Source: Sinorhizobium sp. BG8 (lineage in GTDB: Bacteria > Pseudomonadota > Alphaproteobacteria > Rhizobiales > Rhizobiaceae). From it: 64,000 nucleotides of DNA. The DNA is taken from NCBI RefSeq assembly GCF_016864555.1, contig NZ_CP044011.1:2127501-2191500 (forward strand), given 5' to 3'. A program made the translations under genes and the position numbers. The first letter of the stretch is position 1, and the number at the start of each line of letters is the position of its first letter. Below, in pieces: positions 37,375 to 46,615 of this stretch. The notes beneath the pieces are model-generated. The model was not told where the DNA came from. It searched no databases and was given only the letters and a program-made list of their open reading frames with translations.

Positions 37375-38544
37375 CTACCGTTCGGCTTCCACGTAGTTGC
37401 GGTGGTATCGTGCGCCGAGGCTCGTCAGAAGCTCGTAGTCGATCGTGCCGCTGGCCCGGGCGACGTCTTCGATCGCGATGTTCGGTCCGAAGAGTTCGAT
37501 GAAGTCGCCCGCCCTGACCGCGCCCTTCGGCAGGTCCGTGACATCGAAGTGGGAGAGATCCATGGTGATCCGGCCGATGACGGGAACACGCTGTCCGTGC
37601 AGGAAGCCGCTTGCACCGGAAAGACCGGTCTGGCGCAGGGGCACGCCGGTGCCGGAAAGGCTCCTCAGGTAGCCGTCGGCATAGCCGATGGCAGCAATCG
37701 CGATCCGCGTGTCGCGCATCAGCACGGCCGACGCGCCGTAGCTGACCGTCTCTCCCGCGTTCGCGTCGCGGACCAGCAGGATCCGTGCCTCGGCTGTCAC
37801 GACCGGCTTCATCGGGTTCGGCACGTCGTTGACGGCGGCTCCCCCGTAGAGCGAAATTCCCGGGCGCGTGAGGTCGAAGTGGTAGTCCTCCCCGAGGAAG
37901 ATCCCGGCGGAATTGGCGAGGCTCGCGTCTATTCCGTCAAAGGCGGCCGTTGCCAGCCTGAAGAGATCGAGTTGCGTGCGGTTCATACTGTGGGCGGGGT
38001 CGTCCGCACAGGCGAGGTGGCTCATGACCAGCACGGGCGAGAAGCTGGCCGGACGCGCGGGGTCCGTTGCGAGCGCCGTTGCATCAGCGACGGTGAGCCC
38101 CAGCCGGTTCATTCCGGTGTCGATCTGCAGGGCGCAGGGGTGGTCGCTGCGATCTGCGATCGCCGCCATGAAGATGGCTAGCTGTTCCTCGGACGAAATG
38201 ACCGGCACGAGGTCGTTCTCGAAGAACAGCCTTTCGGATCCGGCCCACATGCCGGAAAGCACGAAGATACGGCCGTCGGGCACGATGGGGCGCAGGGTCG
38301 CGCCCTCGGCGGGGCTTGCGACGAAGAAGTCCCTCGCGCCGGCCGCAAACAGGGTGCGGGCAGCACTTTCCAGCCCTATGCCATAGGCATTCGCCTTCAG
38401 GACCGCGGCTGTCCGTGCCGCGCCCGAGCGCCGTGACATCGATCGCCAGTTCGAAGCGAGCGCGCCGAGGTCGATCGTGAGGCGGGCATGGTCCTCGCCG
38501 GCGATTGGCAAGGCGTGACGGCGGTCGAGGTGGTTTTTGTTCAT
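37375..38544 (-). CDS. alr: Alanine racemase
   Basis: A 389-residue PLP enzyme interconverting L- and D-alanine for peptidoglycan. The PLP lysine is in AVLKANAYGIG near residue 51, and the catalytic Tyr in ISLYGGAA-type and SYGAS regions; the C-terminal barrel has AIGYADGYLRSLS and GRITMDLSHFDV. ATG 38544 is used; a GTG 14 codons earlier (38586) is possible. It leads the alr-radA-cvpA-purF run. Confidence 0.95.
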   Translation of the reverse strand: MNKNHLDRRHALPIAGEDHARLTIDLGALASNWRSMSRRSGAARTAAVLKANAYGIGLESAARTLFAAGARDFFVASPAEGATLRPIVPDGRIFVLSGMWAGSERLFFENDLVPVISSEEQLAIFMAAIADRSDHPCALQIDTGMNRLGLTVADATALATDPARPASFSPVLVMSHLACADDPAHSMNRTQLDLFRLATAAFDGIDASLANSAGIFLGEDYHFDLTRPGISLYGGAAVNDVPNPMKPVVTAEARILLVRDANAGETVSYGASAVLMRDTRIAIAAIGYADGYLRSLSGTGVPLRQTGLSGASGFLHGQRVPVIGRITMDLSHFDVTDLPKGAVRAGDFIELFGPNIAIEDVARASGTIDYELLTSLGARYHRNYVEAER

Positions 38545-38671
38545 TGCTTTGAGATACAGGCTGGAGGAATGAGCTGCAATATGCACCGTCGTCGTCGACG
38601 ATGCACAGCCTGGAGCATGTCCCGGCCGGCCGTCTGCACCGGACCGAAGGGCACAAGCAGGGAGAACCTAC

Positions 38672-39265
38672 ATGCGTAAGTGCAGTGCGATCTTTCTTCT
38701 GGCGATGCTTGTGCTGTGGCCGCGGCAGCCGATGGCCGAGGAGAGGACTGAAACCTCCCGTGCCATGAGGGACGCCTTTGCCGTACTCCTCGAGCTCTCG
38801 TCCGGCGGGCAGAAGCCCGACGAGGACGGCAGTGCGGACATCTACTACTCGATCGCGGACGACCCAAAGGCTCCCCGCCTTGTCACCCGGCTGGAGCTCG
38901 GCGGCGATCCCTGCGTTGCGCGCACCTTCGCCGCGCTCCAGTTTCCGGGAAAATGGGCGTCGCTCTTCGTTGCTACGACGGGGCTTTCGGCAATCACTTC
39001 CGCCGTCGCCTACGCGTCGGTCGACGACCTCATCGCAGAACGCGATCCGATTCCGGTTCTCGACCCTCGGGCGCAGCAGGTCGTGCTGACGGGTACGGGG
39101 CTCTACTGTGCGAGCCGCTTCGCATTGGGTCATGAGGGGAACGCCGAACCGGAATGCCGCGACCGCATCGATTTTGCGATGATGGATGCCGAGCAGGTTC
39201 ATCGGGGCCGCGCCGCGATGGCCGTCATTGCCAATACCTGCAACGTCGCCTCGCTCCGGCAATAG
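38672..39265 (+). CDS. Exported hypothetical protein
   Basis: A 197-residue protein with a signal peptide (residues 1-22, ending QPMA) and a mature part with four Cys (DPCVART, GLYCASRF, PECRDRID, NTCNVAS), possibly forming two disulfides in the periplasm. GGGAGAA sits upstream of the ATG. No domain is recognised. It stands alone between divergent alr and the AraC gene, on the same strand as AraC-azlCD, but is not obviously part of that unit. Confidence 0.7.
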   Translation: MRKCSAIFLLAMLVLWPRQPMAEERTETSRAMRDAFAVLLELSSGGQKPDEDGSADIYYSIADDPKAPRLVTRLELGGDPCVARTFAALQFPGKWASLFVATTGLSAITSAVAYASVDDLIAERDPIPVLDPRAQQVVLTGTGLYCASRFALGHEGNAEPECRDRIDFAMMDAEQVHRGRAAMAVIANTCNVASLRQ

Positions 39266-39319
39266 CCGTCGTCACTTTTGTTCAATACAGCCTACCTTCA
39301 GACGGCTATAGTGGGCAGC

Positions 39320-40177
39320 ATGCAGAATGTGTCTCAACAGCAGGCGACCCAGGCGATGCCGCTTGCCGGCGCCGAAAGCACTCGTTTCTGGAGGGACGAG
39401 CGGTTCGGCGGCATGGAATGCCTGTCCGCGACCTTCATCACGCACGAGTTCGCTCCGCACGCCCATGACACATTCAGCATCGGCGCTATCGAAAGCGGCA
39501 ACCAGATCGCGACGATCAGGGGCGAGCGCGAATGCTCCGGTCCGGGCGACCTCTATCTGATCAATCCCGGTGAGATTCACGACGGCGTGCCGGGCGGTGA
39601 GGGTTACCGCTACCGGATGATCTACCCGTCCGTAGATCTCTTCCGCGAGATCCTGGAAGATGTCTCCGGCCACGCGTTCCATGCATCGCCCGCCTTCTCG
39701 AAGCAGCTGTTGCGTGATCCGGTGCTTGCCAAGGCATTCAACCGCGCCCACCGCACACTGGAGGAAAAGACCGGGGCACTGGAGGCCGACGAAAGCATGT
39801 TCTCGGTGCTCGCAGCCATGTTCGAGCGCCATGGCAGTCTTATCCTCGCGCCCGTCGATACAAAGGAGCGCACCGCGGTCTTTCTGGCGCGCGACTATCT
39901 TGTCGAGAACTACGCGACCGATATCGGCCTGGAGGAACTGGCAAAGGTGGCTGGCCTCAGCCGGGCCCACCTGATCCGCGCCTTCCGCAAGGAATTCCAC
40001 ATCACGCCGCACGCCTTCCTGACCGACAAGCGCATCCGGGAGGCACGCAAGCTTTTGCAGACGGGTTGTCCGCCGGCGGAGGTGGCCTTCGAATGCGGCT
40101 TCGCCGACCAGGCGCATTTCACCCGGCATTTCAAGGCCCGCACCGGCCTCACGCCCGGGCAATATCGGGCGAGATAA
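39320..40177 (+). CDS. AraC family transcriptional regulator
   Basis: A 285-residue regulator with an N-terminal cupin-like sensing domain (FITHEFAPHAHDTFSIGAIESGNQ, then GDLYLINPGEIHDGVPGG) and two helix-turn-helix motifs at the C-terminus (IGLEELAKVAGLSRAHLIRAFRKEFHITPHAFLTDKRI and ECGFADQAHFTRHFKARTGLTPGQYR). Located 68 bases before azlCD on the same strand, so control of that exporter, perhaps in response to an amino acid, is likely. ATG 39320 is favoured; a TTG at 39278 is possible. Confidence 0.92.
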   Translation: MQNVSQQQATQAMPLAGAESTRFWRDERFGGMECLSATFITHEFAPHAHDTFSIGAIESGNQIATIRGERECSGPGDLYLINPGEIHDGVPGGEGYRYRMIYPSVDLFREILEDVSGHAFHASPAFSKQLLRDPVLAKAFNRAHRTLEEKTGALEADESMFSVLAAMFERHGSLILAPVDTKERTAVFLARDYLVENYATDIGLEELAKVAGLSRAHLIRAFRKEFHITPHAFLTDKRIREARKLLQTGCPPAEVAFECGFADQAHFTRHFKARTGLTPGQYRAR

Positions 40178-40245
40178 TCACTTTCGTTCAAGATCGGTTG
40201 GATTGACCGCGCTATCACGCGCCTCTTTCAACGGGGACGAGGAAG

Positions 40246-40953
40246 ATGCTTACGGGCGGGAAACGCGATGAATTCATGGGCGGGCTGCGAGCTATCGCTC
40301 CGCTCATCGCCGCCGTGGTGCCGATCGGGCTCGTTTTCGGAACGGTCGCCGCGACCAAGGGGCTGTCGCCGCTGGAGGCGACGGTAATGAGCGCGCTGGT
40401 CTTTGCAGGCGGGTCGCAGTTCGTGGCGATGGACATCTGGACCCACCCGGCCCCCTGGGCCGGCGTCGGCCTCGCCGCACTGCTGATCAACCTTCGCCAT
40501 GTGCTGATGAGCGCGTCCATTGCCACGAAGATGGAGGCTTTCTCGCCCACCGGAAAAGCCTTGTCCATGCTGCTGCTGGCCGACGAGATCTGGGCCATGG
40601 CGGAGTTCCGCGCGGGCAGGGCGCGGCTGACGCCGGCATGGTTTGCGGGCCTTGCCGTGCCCTTCTACGCCAGCTGGGTCGCATCGACCCTGCTTGGTGC
40701 CTCGCTCGGCGCATTTCTCGGCGATCCCGTGGCGCTCGGACTCGATTTCGCGTTTCCCGCCGTCTTCATCGTGCTCGTGATGGGATTCTGGAAGGGCAGG
40801 GAGACCGGCGCCATCCTGCTGGCGAGCGCGATGACCGCCGTGGTTGTCCAGCATTTCGTACCCGGCGTCTGGTATATCGCCGCCGGTGCCGTCGCGGGCG
40901 TGATCACCGCCGTCGTTGCAAACCGCCCGGCGCGCAAGGAGGTGCACGCATGA
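40246..40953 (+). CDS. azlC: AzlC family branched-chain amino acid exporter subunit
   Basis: A 235-residue integral membrane protein with about six spans. It has the AzlC signature FMGGLRAIAPLIAAVVPIGLVFG and AGGSQFVAMDIW. AzlC and AzlD together export branched-chain amino acids (BrnFE-like). GAGGAAG precedes the ATG. Its stop overlaps the azlD start as ATGA. The inducer is presumably sensed by the adjacent AraC protein (inference). Confidence 0.93.
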   Translation: MLTGGKRDEFMGGLRAIAPLIAAVVPIGLVFGTVAATKGLSPLEATVMSALVFAGGSQFVAMDIWTHPAPWAGVGLAALLINLRHVLMSASIATKMEAFSPTGKALSMLLLADEIWAMAEFRAGRARLTPAWFAGLAVPFYASWVASTLLGASLGAFLGDPVALGLDFAFPAVFIVLVMGFWKGRETGAILLASAMTAVVVQHFVPGVWYIAAGAVAGVITAVVANRPARKEVHA

Positions 40954-41252
40954 CGCTCGATCCCCACACGCTCCTTGCCATCCTCGCCATGGCCGTCGCG
41001 ACGATGATGATGCGCCTTGCTGGCCTCGTTCTGGTCCGCCACGTGGCACTCGGCGATCGCGGACGCAAGGCGATCGAGTCGATTCCGCCCGCCGTACTGA
41101 TCTCCGTCGTCGCGCCGACTGCGCTCGCGACGGGGCTGGTCGAGACAATTGGATGCGCCATTACCGCACTTGCGGCGCTGCGCCTGCCCATGCTCGCGGC
41201 CGCGGCCCTTGGCGTCGTCTCCGTCGCGGCCTTGCGCGCGGCGGGTCTCTAG
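40950..41252 (+). CDS. azlD: AzlD family small exporter subunit
   Basis: A 100-residue membrane protein with three to four hydrophobic segments (LLAILAMAVATMMMRLAGLVLV, then IPPAVLISVVAPTALATGLV and a final Ala-rich span). Short companion of AzlC in BrnFE-type amino-acid exporters. The start overlaps the AzlC stop (ATGA), so the two subunits are translationally coupled. A longer upstream frame is ignored because it lies inside azlC. Confidence 0.92.
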   Translation: MTLDPHTLLAILAMAVATMMMRLAGLVLVRHVALGDRGRKAIESIPPAVLISVVAPTALATGLVETIGCAITALAALRLPMLAAAALGVVSVAALRAAGL

Positions 41253-41287
41253 AACGCGTTGAAACTGGTGAGGCGCAACGCGCTCCA
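41253..41287. repeat. Short repeat after azlD resembling that after MarR
   Basis: After the azlD stop, the sequence AACGCGTT ... TGGTGAGGC ... GCAACGCG forms an inverted repeat and shares the blocks TGGTGAGGC and GCAACGC with the hairpin at 32478-32511. Both begin at a TCTAGA stop region. Likely a small dispersed palindromic element. Confidence 0.4.
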
Positions 41288-41322
41288 GCGCGCCGCGCCT
41301 CGAATGGCCGGTCGCCGGTCGC

Positions 41323-42822
41323 TCAGTGCTCGTACTGGGTGAAGGAGGGATCGGCGAGATCGGTGAAGCGCGTGTATTCGGACTGGAAGGCGAGCTTCAC
41401 CGTTCCGGTAGGTCCGTGACGCTGCTTGGCGATGATGACGTCGGCCGTCCCCTTCACCTTCTCGAACTGCATCTTCCACTCTTCGTACTTAGGGTCGAAC
41501 TCGTCCCGAGGTTCGAGGTTCTTCACGTAGTATTCTTCGCGGAACACGAACAGCACCACGTCGGCGTCCTGTTCGATCGAGCCGGATTCACGAAGGTCGG
41601 AAAGCTGGGGCCGCTTGTCCTCGCGGTTTTCCACCTGACGCGACAGCTGGGAAAGCGCGATGATCGGCACGTTCAGCTCCTTGCCGAGAGCCTTCAGGCC
41701 GGTGGTGATCTGGGTGATTTCCTGCACGCGGTTTTCGTTCGACTTGCCCGAGCCGGTCATCAGCTGGATGTAGTCCACCACCAGGCAATCCAGACCGCGC
41801 TGACGTTTCAGGCGGCGGGCTCGCGCGGAGAGCTGGGCGATGGAGATACCACCGGTCTGATCGATGAAAAGCGGCACCTTCTGCATCATCTGCGAGCAGG
41901 CGACGAGCTTTTCGAAGTCTGCTTCCGAGATGTCGCCGCGGCGGATCTTGGAGGAGGAGACTTCGGTCTGCTCCGAGATGATACGGGTGGCGAGCTGCTC
42001 AGACGACATTTCAAGCGAGTAGAAGCCGACCACGCCGCCGTTCTTCGCCTTGAACGAACCGTCGGCCTGGATTTCGGGCTCGTAGGCGGCCGCTATGTTG
42101 TAGGCGATGTTGGTTGCGAGCGACGTCTTGCCCATGCCGGGACGTCCTGCAAGCACGATAAGGTCGGAGCGCTGAAGGCCGCCCATGCGGGCGTCAAGCG
42201 ATTGTATGCCGGTGGAGATGCCCGAAAGGCTGCCATCACGTTCGAACGCGGCACCGGCCATGTCGATGGCGAGCGCGACCGCATCGTTGAAGGACTGGAA
42301 TCCCCCGTCATAGCGGCCAGTCTCGGCAAGCTCGAACAGCCTGCGCTCGGCGTCCTCGATCTGGTTCTGCGGCGGCATGTCCAGCGGCGCGTCGAAGGCG
42401 ATGTTGACCATATCCTCGCCGATGGTGATCAGCGAGCGGCGCAGAGCCAGGTCGTAGATGGCCCTGCCGTAGTCTTCCGCGTTGATGATCGTCACCGCTT
42501 CGGAAGCGAGGCGTGCGAGATATTGCGGGATCGTCAGGTCTCCGACCTTGGAGTCCGAGGGCAGGTGGGTCTTGAGCGTGATGGTGGTCGCGATCTTGCC
42601 CATGCGTATGGTGTCGCCGGCGAGCTCGAAGATCTTCCTGTGCAGCGGCTCATGGAAATGGCTCGGCTTCAGGAAGTCCGACACGCGGTAGTAGGCGTCG
42701 TTGTTGACGAGGATGGCCCCGAGCAGCGCCTGTTCGGCTTCGATGTTGCCCGGTGCCTCGCGATGGTGTGGCTCGGCGTTGTCACGGCCCTGGCTGGCAA
42801 GCTTTCGCACAACATCGTTCAT
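41323..42822 (-). CDS. dnaB: Replicative DNA helicase
   Basis: A 499-residue hexameric helicase that unwinds DNA at the fork. N-terminal domain (PGNIEAEQALLGAIL) loads primase; the RecA-like core has Walker A LAGRPGMGKTSLA, the conserved DIRRGDISEADF-like loop, VVDYIQLM (Walker B) and the DLRESGSIEQDADVVLFV motif. Length and motifs are complete, with no intein. Just upstream lie two DnaA-box-like 9-mers (42953-42986). Confidence 0.97.
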   Translation of the reverse strand: MNDVVRKLASQGRDNAEPHHREAPGNIEAEQALLGAILVNNDAYYRVSDFLKPSHFHEPLHRKIFELAGDTIRMGKIATTITLKTHLPSDSKVGDLTIPQYLARLASEAVTIINAEDYGRAIYDLALRRSLITIGEDMVNIAFDAPLDMPPQNQIEDAERRLFELAETGRYDGGFQSFNDAVALAIDMAGAAFERDGSLSGISTGIQSLDARMGGLQRSDLIVLAGRPGMGKTSLATNIAYNIAAAYEPEIQADGSFKAKNGGVVGFYSLEMSSEQLATRIISEQTEVSSSKIRRGDISEADFEKLVACSQMMQKVPLFIDQTGGISIAQLSARARRLKRQRGLDCLVVDYIQLMTGSGKSNENRVQEITQITTGLKALGKELNVPIIALSQLSRQVENREDKRPQLSDLRESGSIEQDADVVLFVFREEYYVKNLEPRDEFDPKYEEWKMQFEKVKGTADVIIAKQRHGPTGTVKLAFQSEYTRFTDLADPSFTQYEH

Positions 42823-42952
42823 GATGCCGAATCTCTCCCACTATGCTTTGAAGGAGGTTGGTTTCTGCCTTTCGGCCGTCCCGGTCAAGACCTTCGGGGA
42901 CGTCGCCGTGACTAGGTCCGGAGGCTTGCCGCGTTTGGGCACTGTCTTAGAC

Positions 42953-42986
42953 TTTTCCACAGGGGGCGGATTGCAGAAAATCCACA
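42953..42986. promoter_or_regulatory. Pair of DnaA-box-like 9-mers upstream of dnaB
   Basis: TTTTCCACA (42953-42961) and AAATCCACA (42978-42986) each resemble the consensus TTATCCACA and are 25 bases apart in the same direction, 130-165 bases upstream of the dnaB start. They could allow DnaA control of dnaB, but short AT-rich matches also occur by chance. Confidence 0.35.
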
Positions 42987-43066
42987 GTGGCGGTGAATTC
43001 ACCGGCCGGCGGCCCGGCGCATCGCCCGGGGTCTTGACGTCGACCCGGCGGATCTGGCGGGTTGTC

Positions 43067-44353
43067 TCAGAAAGACGCCTCATGCGGGAACTTGCGAGCC
43101 CCGGGCGACTGTCCTCGGCCATCCGATTCGCGCGCCTTGAGGCAATTCTCGCCGCTCTCCAGATAGTTCCGGGTCAGGGGAACGACTGTCGGGTCGTGGG
43201 CGATCTGAAGCTGGAAGATGACGAGGTTCTGCCAGCGGAAGGCGCTCTCCGAGGCGGCTAGATAGAACTCCCAGATCCTGCAGAACGCTTCGTCGTAGAG
43301 CTCCTTCGCCTTGTCGCGCTGGGCCATGAAGCGCTCGCGCCAGTGCCGGAGCGTCTCGGCATAGTGGATGCGCAGGATCTCGATGTCGGTCACGCCGAGG
43401 CCGGATTTCTCCACCGCCCGCATCACCTCGGAAAGTGCGGGAATGTATCCACCCGGGAATATGTACTTTTCGATGAACGGATTGTTCGAGGTGGGACGGT
43501 CCGTCCGCCCGATCGTGTGCAGCACCATCACCCCGTCCCGCCGGAGGAGGGCGCTGCACTTCTTGAAATAGGTCAGGTAGTTCGGTCGCCCGACATGTTC
43601 GAACATTCCGACGGACACGATCCGGTCGTAGGTGTTCGGCGCGTTGCGATAGTCCTCGAGGAGGAAGTGCACGTCATTCGAAAGTCCCTCGGCCTTTGCC
43701 CGGGCCGTCGAAATCGCGAACTGTTCGTTGGAAAGCGTAACGCCGGTGACCTTCGCCCCGAGGTAGCGCGCGAGATAGAGCGCCATGCCGCCCCAGCCAC
43801 TGCCGATGTCGAGCACCGAGAGCCCGGGCCGGCCCATCAGCAGCTTGGCTGCGATGTGCCGCTTCTTCGCCAGCTGGGCATCATCAAGGCTTTGGTCCGG
43901 TGTCTCGAAGTATGCGCAAGAGTATTGCCGGTCATTGTCGAGAAACAGGTCGTAGAGTTCGCCGGTCAGGTCGTAGTGATGCTGGACATTGCTGCGCGAG
44001 CGCCTCAGCCCGTTGCGCTCGTTCACCCAGCGCAGCAGGAACCGGGCCCGCTCAAGCAGACGGTTCCATCGGCTGTCATAGTACTGGAAGTCCGGATTGC
44101 CGGTGAAAATCGTCTTGAGCAACTCGTACATGTCGCCTTCGATAATCTCGATATCGCCGGTGCCGTAACAATGTCCGAGGTAGTAGGAGGGGTCGATGAT
44201 AAGGCCCCACTGCGCACCACGGGTGTTCAGCCGGATGCTGACCGGTGTGCCGGACCCGTCTCCGAAGCGCGTAATCGCTCCGTCGCAGAACGTGATCTGC
44301 AGGTTGCCACGCCGTACAAGCTTTGAAACGATTGAATCAATAATGAATTTCAT
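43067..44353 (-). CDS. cfa: Cyclopropane-fatty-acyl-phospholipid synthase family methyltransferase
   Basis: A 428-residue SAM-dependent methyltransferase of the CFA/mycolic-acid family, adding a methylene bridge to unsaturated phospholipid chains. Key regions: NVQHHYDLTGELYDLFLD with the CAYFE motif, SAM-binding VLDIGSGWGGMALYLAR, GVTLSNEQ, and EHVGRPNYLTYFKKC. The N-terminal lipid-binding domain is present. Several members act on phospholipid or fatty-acid chains, so the substrate is inferred. The gene lies between dnaB and rplI on the same strand. Confidence 0.9.
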   Translation of the reverse strand: MKFIIDSIVSKLVRRGNLQITFCDGAITRFGDGSGTPVSIRLNTRGAQWGLIIDPSYYLGHCYGTGDIEIIEGDMYELLKTIFTGNPDFQYYDSRWNRLLERARFLLRWVNERNGLRRSRSNVQHHYDLTGELYDLFLDNDRQYSCAYFETPDQSLDDAQLAKKRHIAAKLLMGRPGLSVLDIGSGWGGMALYLARYLGAKVTGVTLSNEQFAISTARAKAEGLSNDVHFLLEDYRNAPNTYDRIVSVGMFEHVGRPNYLTYFKKCSALLRRDGVMVLHTIGRTDRPTSNNPFIEKYIFPGGYIPALSEVMRAVEKSGLGVTDIEILRIHYAETLRHWRERFMAQRDKAKELYDEAFCRIWEFYLAASESAFRWQNLVIFQLQIAHDPTVVPLTRNYLESGENCLKARESDGRGQSPGARKFPHEASF

Positions 44354-44458
44354 GATTGCTCCGTCATGCTTTTACGGCGGAGCGGGTCTGGTCGGAAACC
44401 GGCCTGGGAAGCGGCCCGACCGCCAATCCAGTCTAACGACATAAAACAAATAACAAAA

Positions 44459-44482
44459 AAGCCCGGATTTCAAGCCGGGCTT
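44459..44482 (-). terminator. Terminator after rplI
   Basis: AAGCCCGG/CCGGGCTT with an eight-base loop, followed by six T residues on the minus strand, 60 bases after the rplI stop. It ends the rpsF-rpsR-DUF2232-rplI unit before the divergently placed cfa start region. Confidence 0.85.
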
Positions 44483-44541
44483 CTTGAATTTGTCGCACGC
44501 GGAGCGGGCGGCCGGAAGGCCGCACACCACGTTTGTGCCTA

Positions 44542-45117
44542 TCAGGCTTCTTCGCCTTCGCCTTCGGCTTCCGGATCGAAAAAGTCTTCCGGACGCAGGG
44601 CATCCTCGTCGACGCCGTAGATCGCGTCGGCGGAGGTGAGGCTTTCGCCCTTGGCCTGGCGCTCGGCTTCGTCGGCCGAACGGGCAACGTTCAGCTGAAT
44701 GCTGATCGCGACTTCGGCGTGCAGGTGCAGGACCACCTTGTGCAGGCCGATGGTCTTGATCGGGGTGTTGAGTTCGATCTGGTTGCGGCCGACGTTGAAG
44801 CCTTCTGCTACCAGCGAATCGACGATGTCACGCGCTGCGACCGAGCCGTAGAGCTGGCCGGTTTCGCCGGCGGAGCGGACGATGACGAAGTTCTTGCCGT
44901 CGAGCTTCTCGGCGACCTTCTGGGCCTCCGACTTGCGCTCGAGGTTACGGGCTTCGAGCGTTGCGCGCTCGGCTTCAAAGCGTGCCTTGTTGGCGGCGTT
45001 AGCGCGCAGCGCCTTGCCGAGCGGCAGCAGGTAGTTGCGTGCGAAGCCGTCGCGAACCTTTACGGTTTCGCCCATCTGGCCGAGCTTGGCGATGCGTTCG
45101 AGGAGAATGACGTCCAT
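44542..45117 (-). CDS. rplI: 50S ribosomal protein L9
   Basis: A 191-residue large-subunit protein. N-terminal domain [36 protein letters not shown] binds 23S rRNA, a connecting helix ([24 protein letters not shown]) follows, and the C-terminal domain runs to about residue 150. Unlike short E. coli L9 (149 residues), it has an acidic tail ending [10 protein letters not shown], common in alphaproteobacteria. Last of the ribosomal group. Confidence 0.97.
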   Translation of the reverse strand: MDVILLERIAKLGQMGETVKVRDGFARNYLLPLGKALRANAANKARFEAERATLEARNLERKSEAQKVAEKLDGKNFVIVRSAGETGQLYGSVAARDIVDSLVAEGFNVGRNQIELNTPIKTIGLHKVVLHLHAEVAISIQLNVARSADEAERQAKGESLTSADAIYGVDEDALRPEDFFDPEAEGEGEEA

Positions 45118-45139
45118 TTCGAGTTCCTTTCTTGAGATG

Positions 45140-46117
45140 TCAGATTGATGGGGTACGAGGTTTTTCGCTCGGGCCGGTTGGCGTAAGCGCGATCGTGCGC
45201 CGCGTGTCCGACAGGCCTAGAACGAGAATTGCGATAACCGGGATGGTGAACAGCAGCACGGAAACGTAGGCGAGCCACAGTGCTGCCAGCCGCCAGACCT
45301 TGCCCCGGCTGCGATGATGGAGAACCGCGAAGCCGGAGAGCACGAAGCCCGCTCCGAACGTGCCGCAGATCAGGGCGCCGATGATGGCCGGAACGCCGCC
45401 CGCGAATGTCAGGACGAGGCCGCCGAGGAAGACGAAGATCGCGTTGCGGTGCATGCGAAGTGCAGCCGGCATGTCCTCGCGCGGACGCAGCCCCTTGCCG
45501 GAGGCGCGCACGATGAAGAGCGCGATGTAGTAGGCTGCGAACAGAAGGAAGACCCAGAGCGCGCCCTGCACCAGGGGCAGTGCCAGCGCGAAGATCGCCT
45601 TGATCTGGGCGACCGCGGCCGGGTCGGGGTTATAGAGGGGCTCCTGCTCCTGCAGCGTCTGAAGGACGATCTCGACCAGTCGGTCCGCCATCGTGCTGTC
45701 GTAGCCGACGATCATGCCGACGGCGATCATGCCGAGCGTCACCATGAGCGCGAGATGGGTCAGGATGTTCGACAGCGGATACCAGGCCAGCGCGTTGTCC
45801 GGGCCGCCGAGTTCGGTGGCCGGGCGTGCGAGATTGGCAAGGTTGCTGAGCCAGCCCGCCGGGATCAGCGTGATGATAACGATCAGCAGGGCAAAATGCG
45901 AGGAAACGAGCGTCGAGGCGGTGAGGCCCGCGGCAATGACGGCGATGAACGCGCTGGCATTGCCCCAGCCGAGGCCTGCAATGAGAATGGGAAGCGCGGA
46001 GGCTGCGTAGAGGAAGATCGCCAGAGTCGATTGCGCGTTCGCGCTCAGCGAAAGCAGAGCGGCGGTCACTCCGGCCACGAGGCCGATCGCAATCGAGGTC
46101 CAGTTCAGGTTCTTCAC
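45140..46117 (-). CDS. DUF2232 family membrane protein
   Basis: A 325-residue inner-membrane protein with about eight spans, placed between rpsR and rplI as is usual for DUF2232 proteins in Rhizobiales. It starts at GTG 46117 under AGGACAG (the first residues [25 protein letters not shown] form the first span); a longer frame upstream is poorly supported. Its function is unknown. The 224-base gap to rpsR holds a GGAAGGCGC...GCGCC hairpin. Confidence 0.8.
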   Translation of the reverse strand: MKNLNWTSIAIGLVAGVTAALLSLSANAQSTLAIFLYAASALPILIAGLGWGNASAFIAVIAAGLTASTLVSSHFALLIVIITLIPAGWLSNLANLARPATELGGPDNALAWYPLSNILTHLALMVTLGMIAVGMIVGYDSTMADRLVEIVLQTLQEQEPLYNPDPAAVAQIKAIFALALPLVQGALWVFLLFAAYYIALFIVRASGKGLRPREDMPAALRMHRNAIFVFLGGLVLTFAGGVPAIIGALICGTFGAGFVLSGFAVLHHRSRGKVWRLAALWLAYVSVLLFTIPVIAILVLGLSDTRRTIALTPTGPSEKPRTPSI

Positions 46118-46341
46118 GTTCGCTGTCCTGTCTGTCCAGACAGTTAGAGGAGCTTCCTGATCTAATCTCTCAGGCGTCTCCCCAACATGGGGTTTCGGCA
46201 CGGGCCCGTCCGACTGTCGGGAGGCTTTCTGCCGGTGGTTCCGATCCGCGCCCATCGCGGAAGGGAGAAGGGAGGGCGCGAGCGCCTTCCCTCAATTCGG
46301 TGTCGTCGCCCGCGGCATGGCCCGGGCGGCGGTCGGCCCTA

Positions 46342-46590
46342 TCAGGCTACGACGTAGGGCAGCAGGCCCAGGAAACGGGCGCGCTTGATCGCCTTTGCGA
46401 GTTCGCGCTGCTTCTTCTGGGAAACGGCCGTGATGCGGGACGGAACGATCTTGCCGCGCTCGGAAATGTAGCGCGAGAGCAGGCGTACGTCCTTGTAGTC
46501 GATCTTCGGTGCGTTTGCGCCGGAGAAGGGGCAGGTCTTGCGACGGCGGTGGAACGGACGGCGTGCCGGAGCGGAAGAAATATCAGCCAT
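46342..46590 (-). CDS. rpsR: 30S ribosomal protein S18
   Basis: An 82-residue small-subunit protein: [63 protein letters not shown] is diagnostic. It pairs with S6 on the ribosome and is encoded right after rpsF. Full length. Confidence 0.97.
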   Translation of the reverse strand: MADISSAPARRPFHRRRKTCPFSGANAPKIDYKDVRLLSRYISERGKIVPSRITAVSQKKQRELAKAIKRARFLGLLPYVVA

Positions 46591-46615
46591 TGTCTTAAAT
46601 CTCCTTCAGCTTCGG

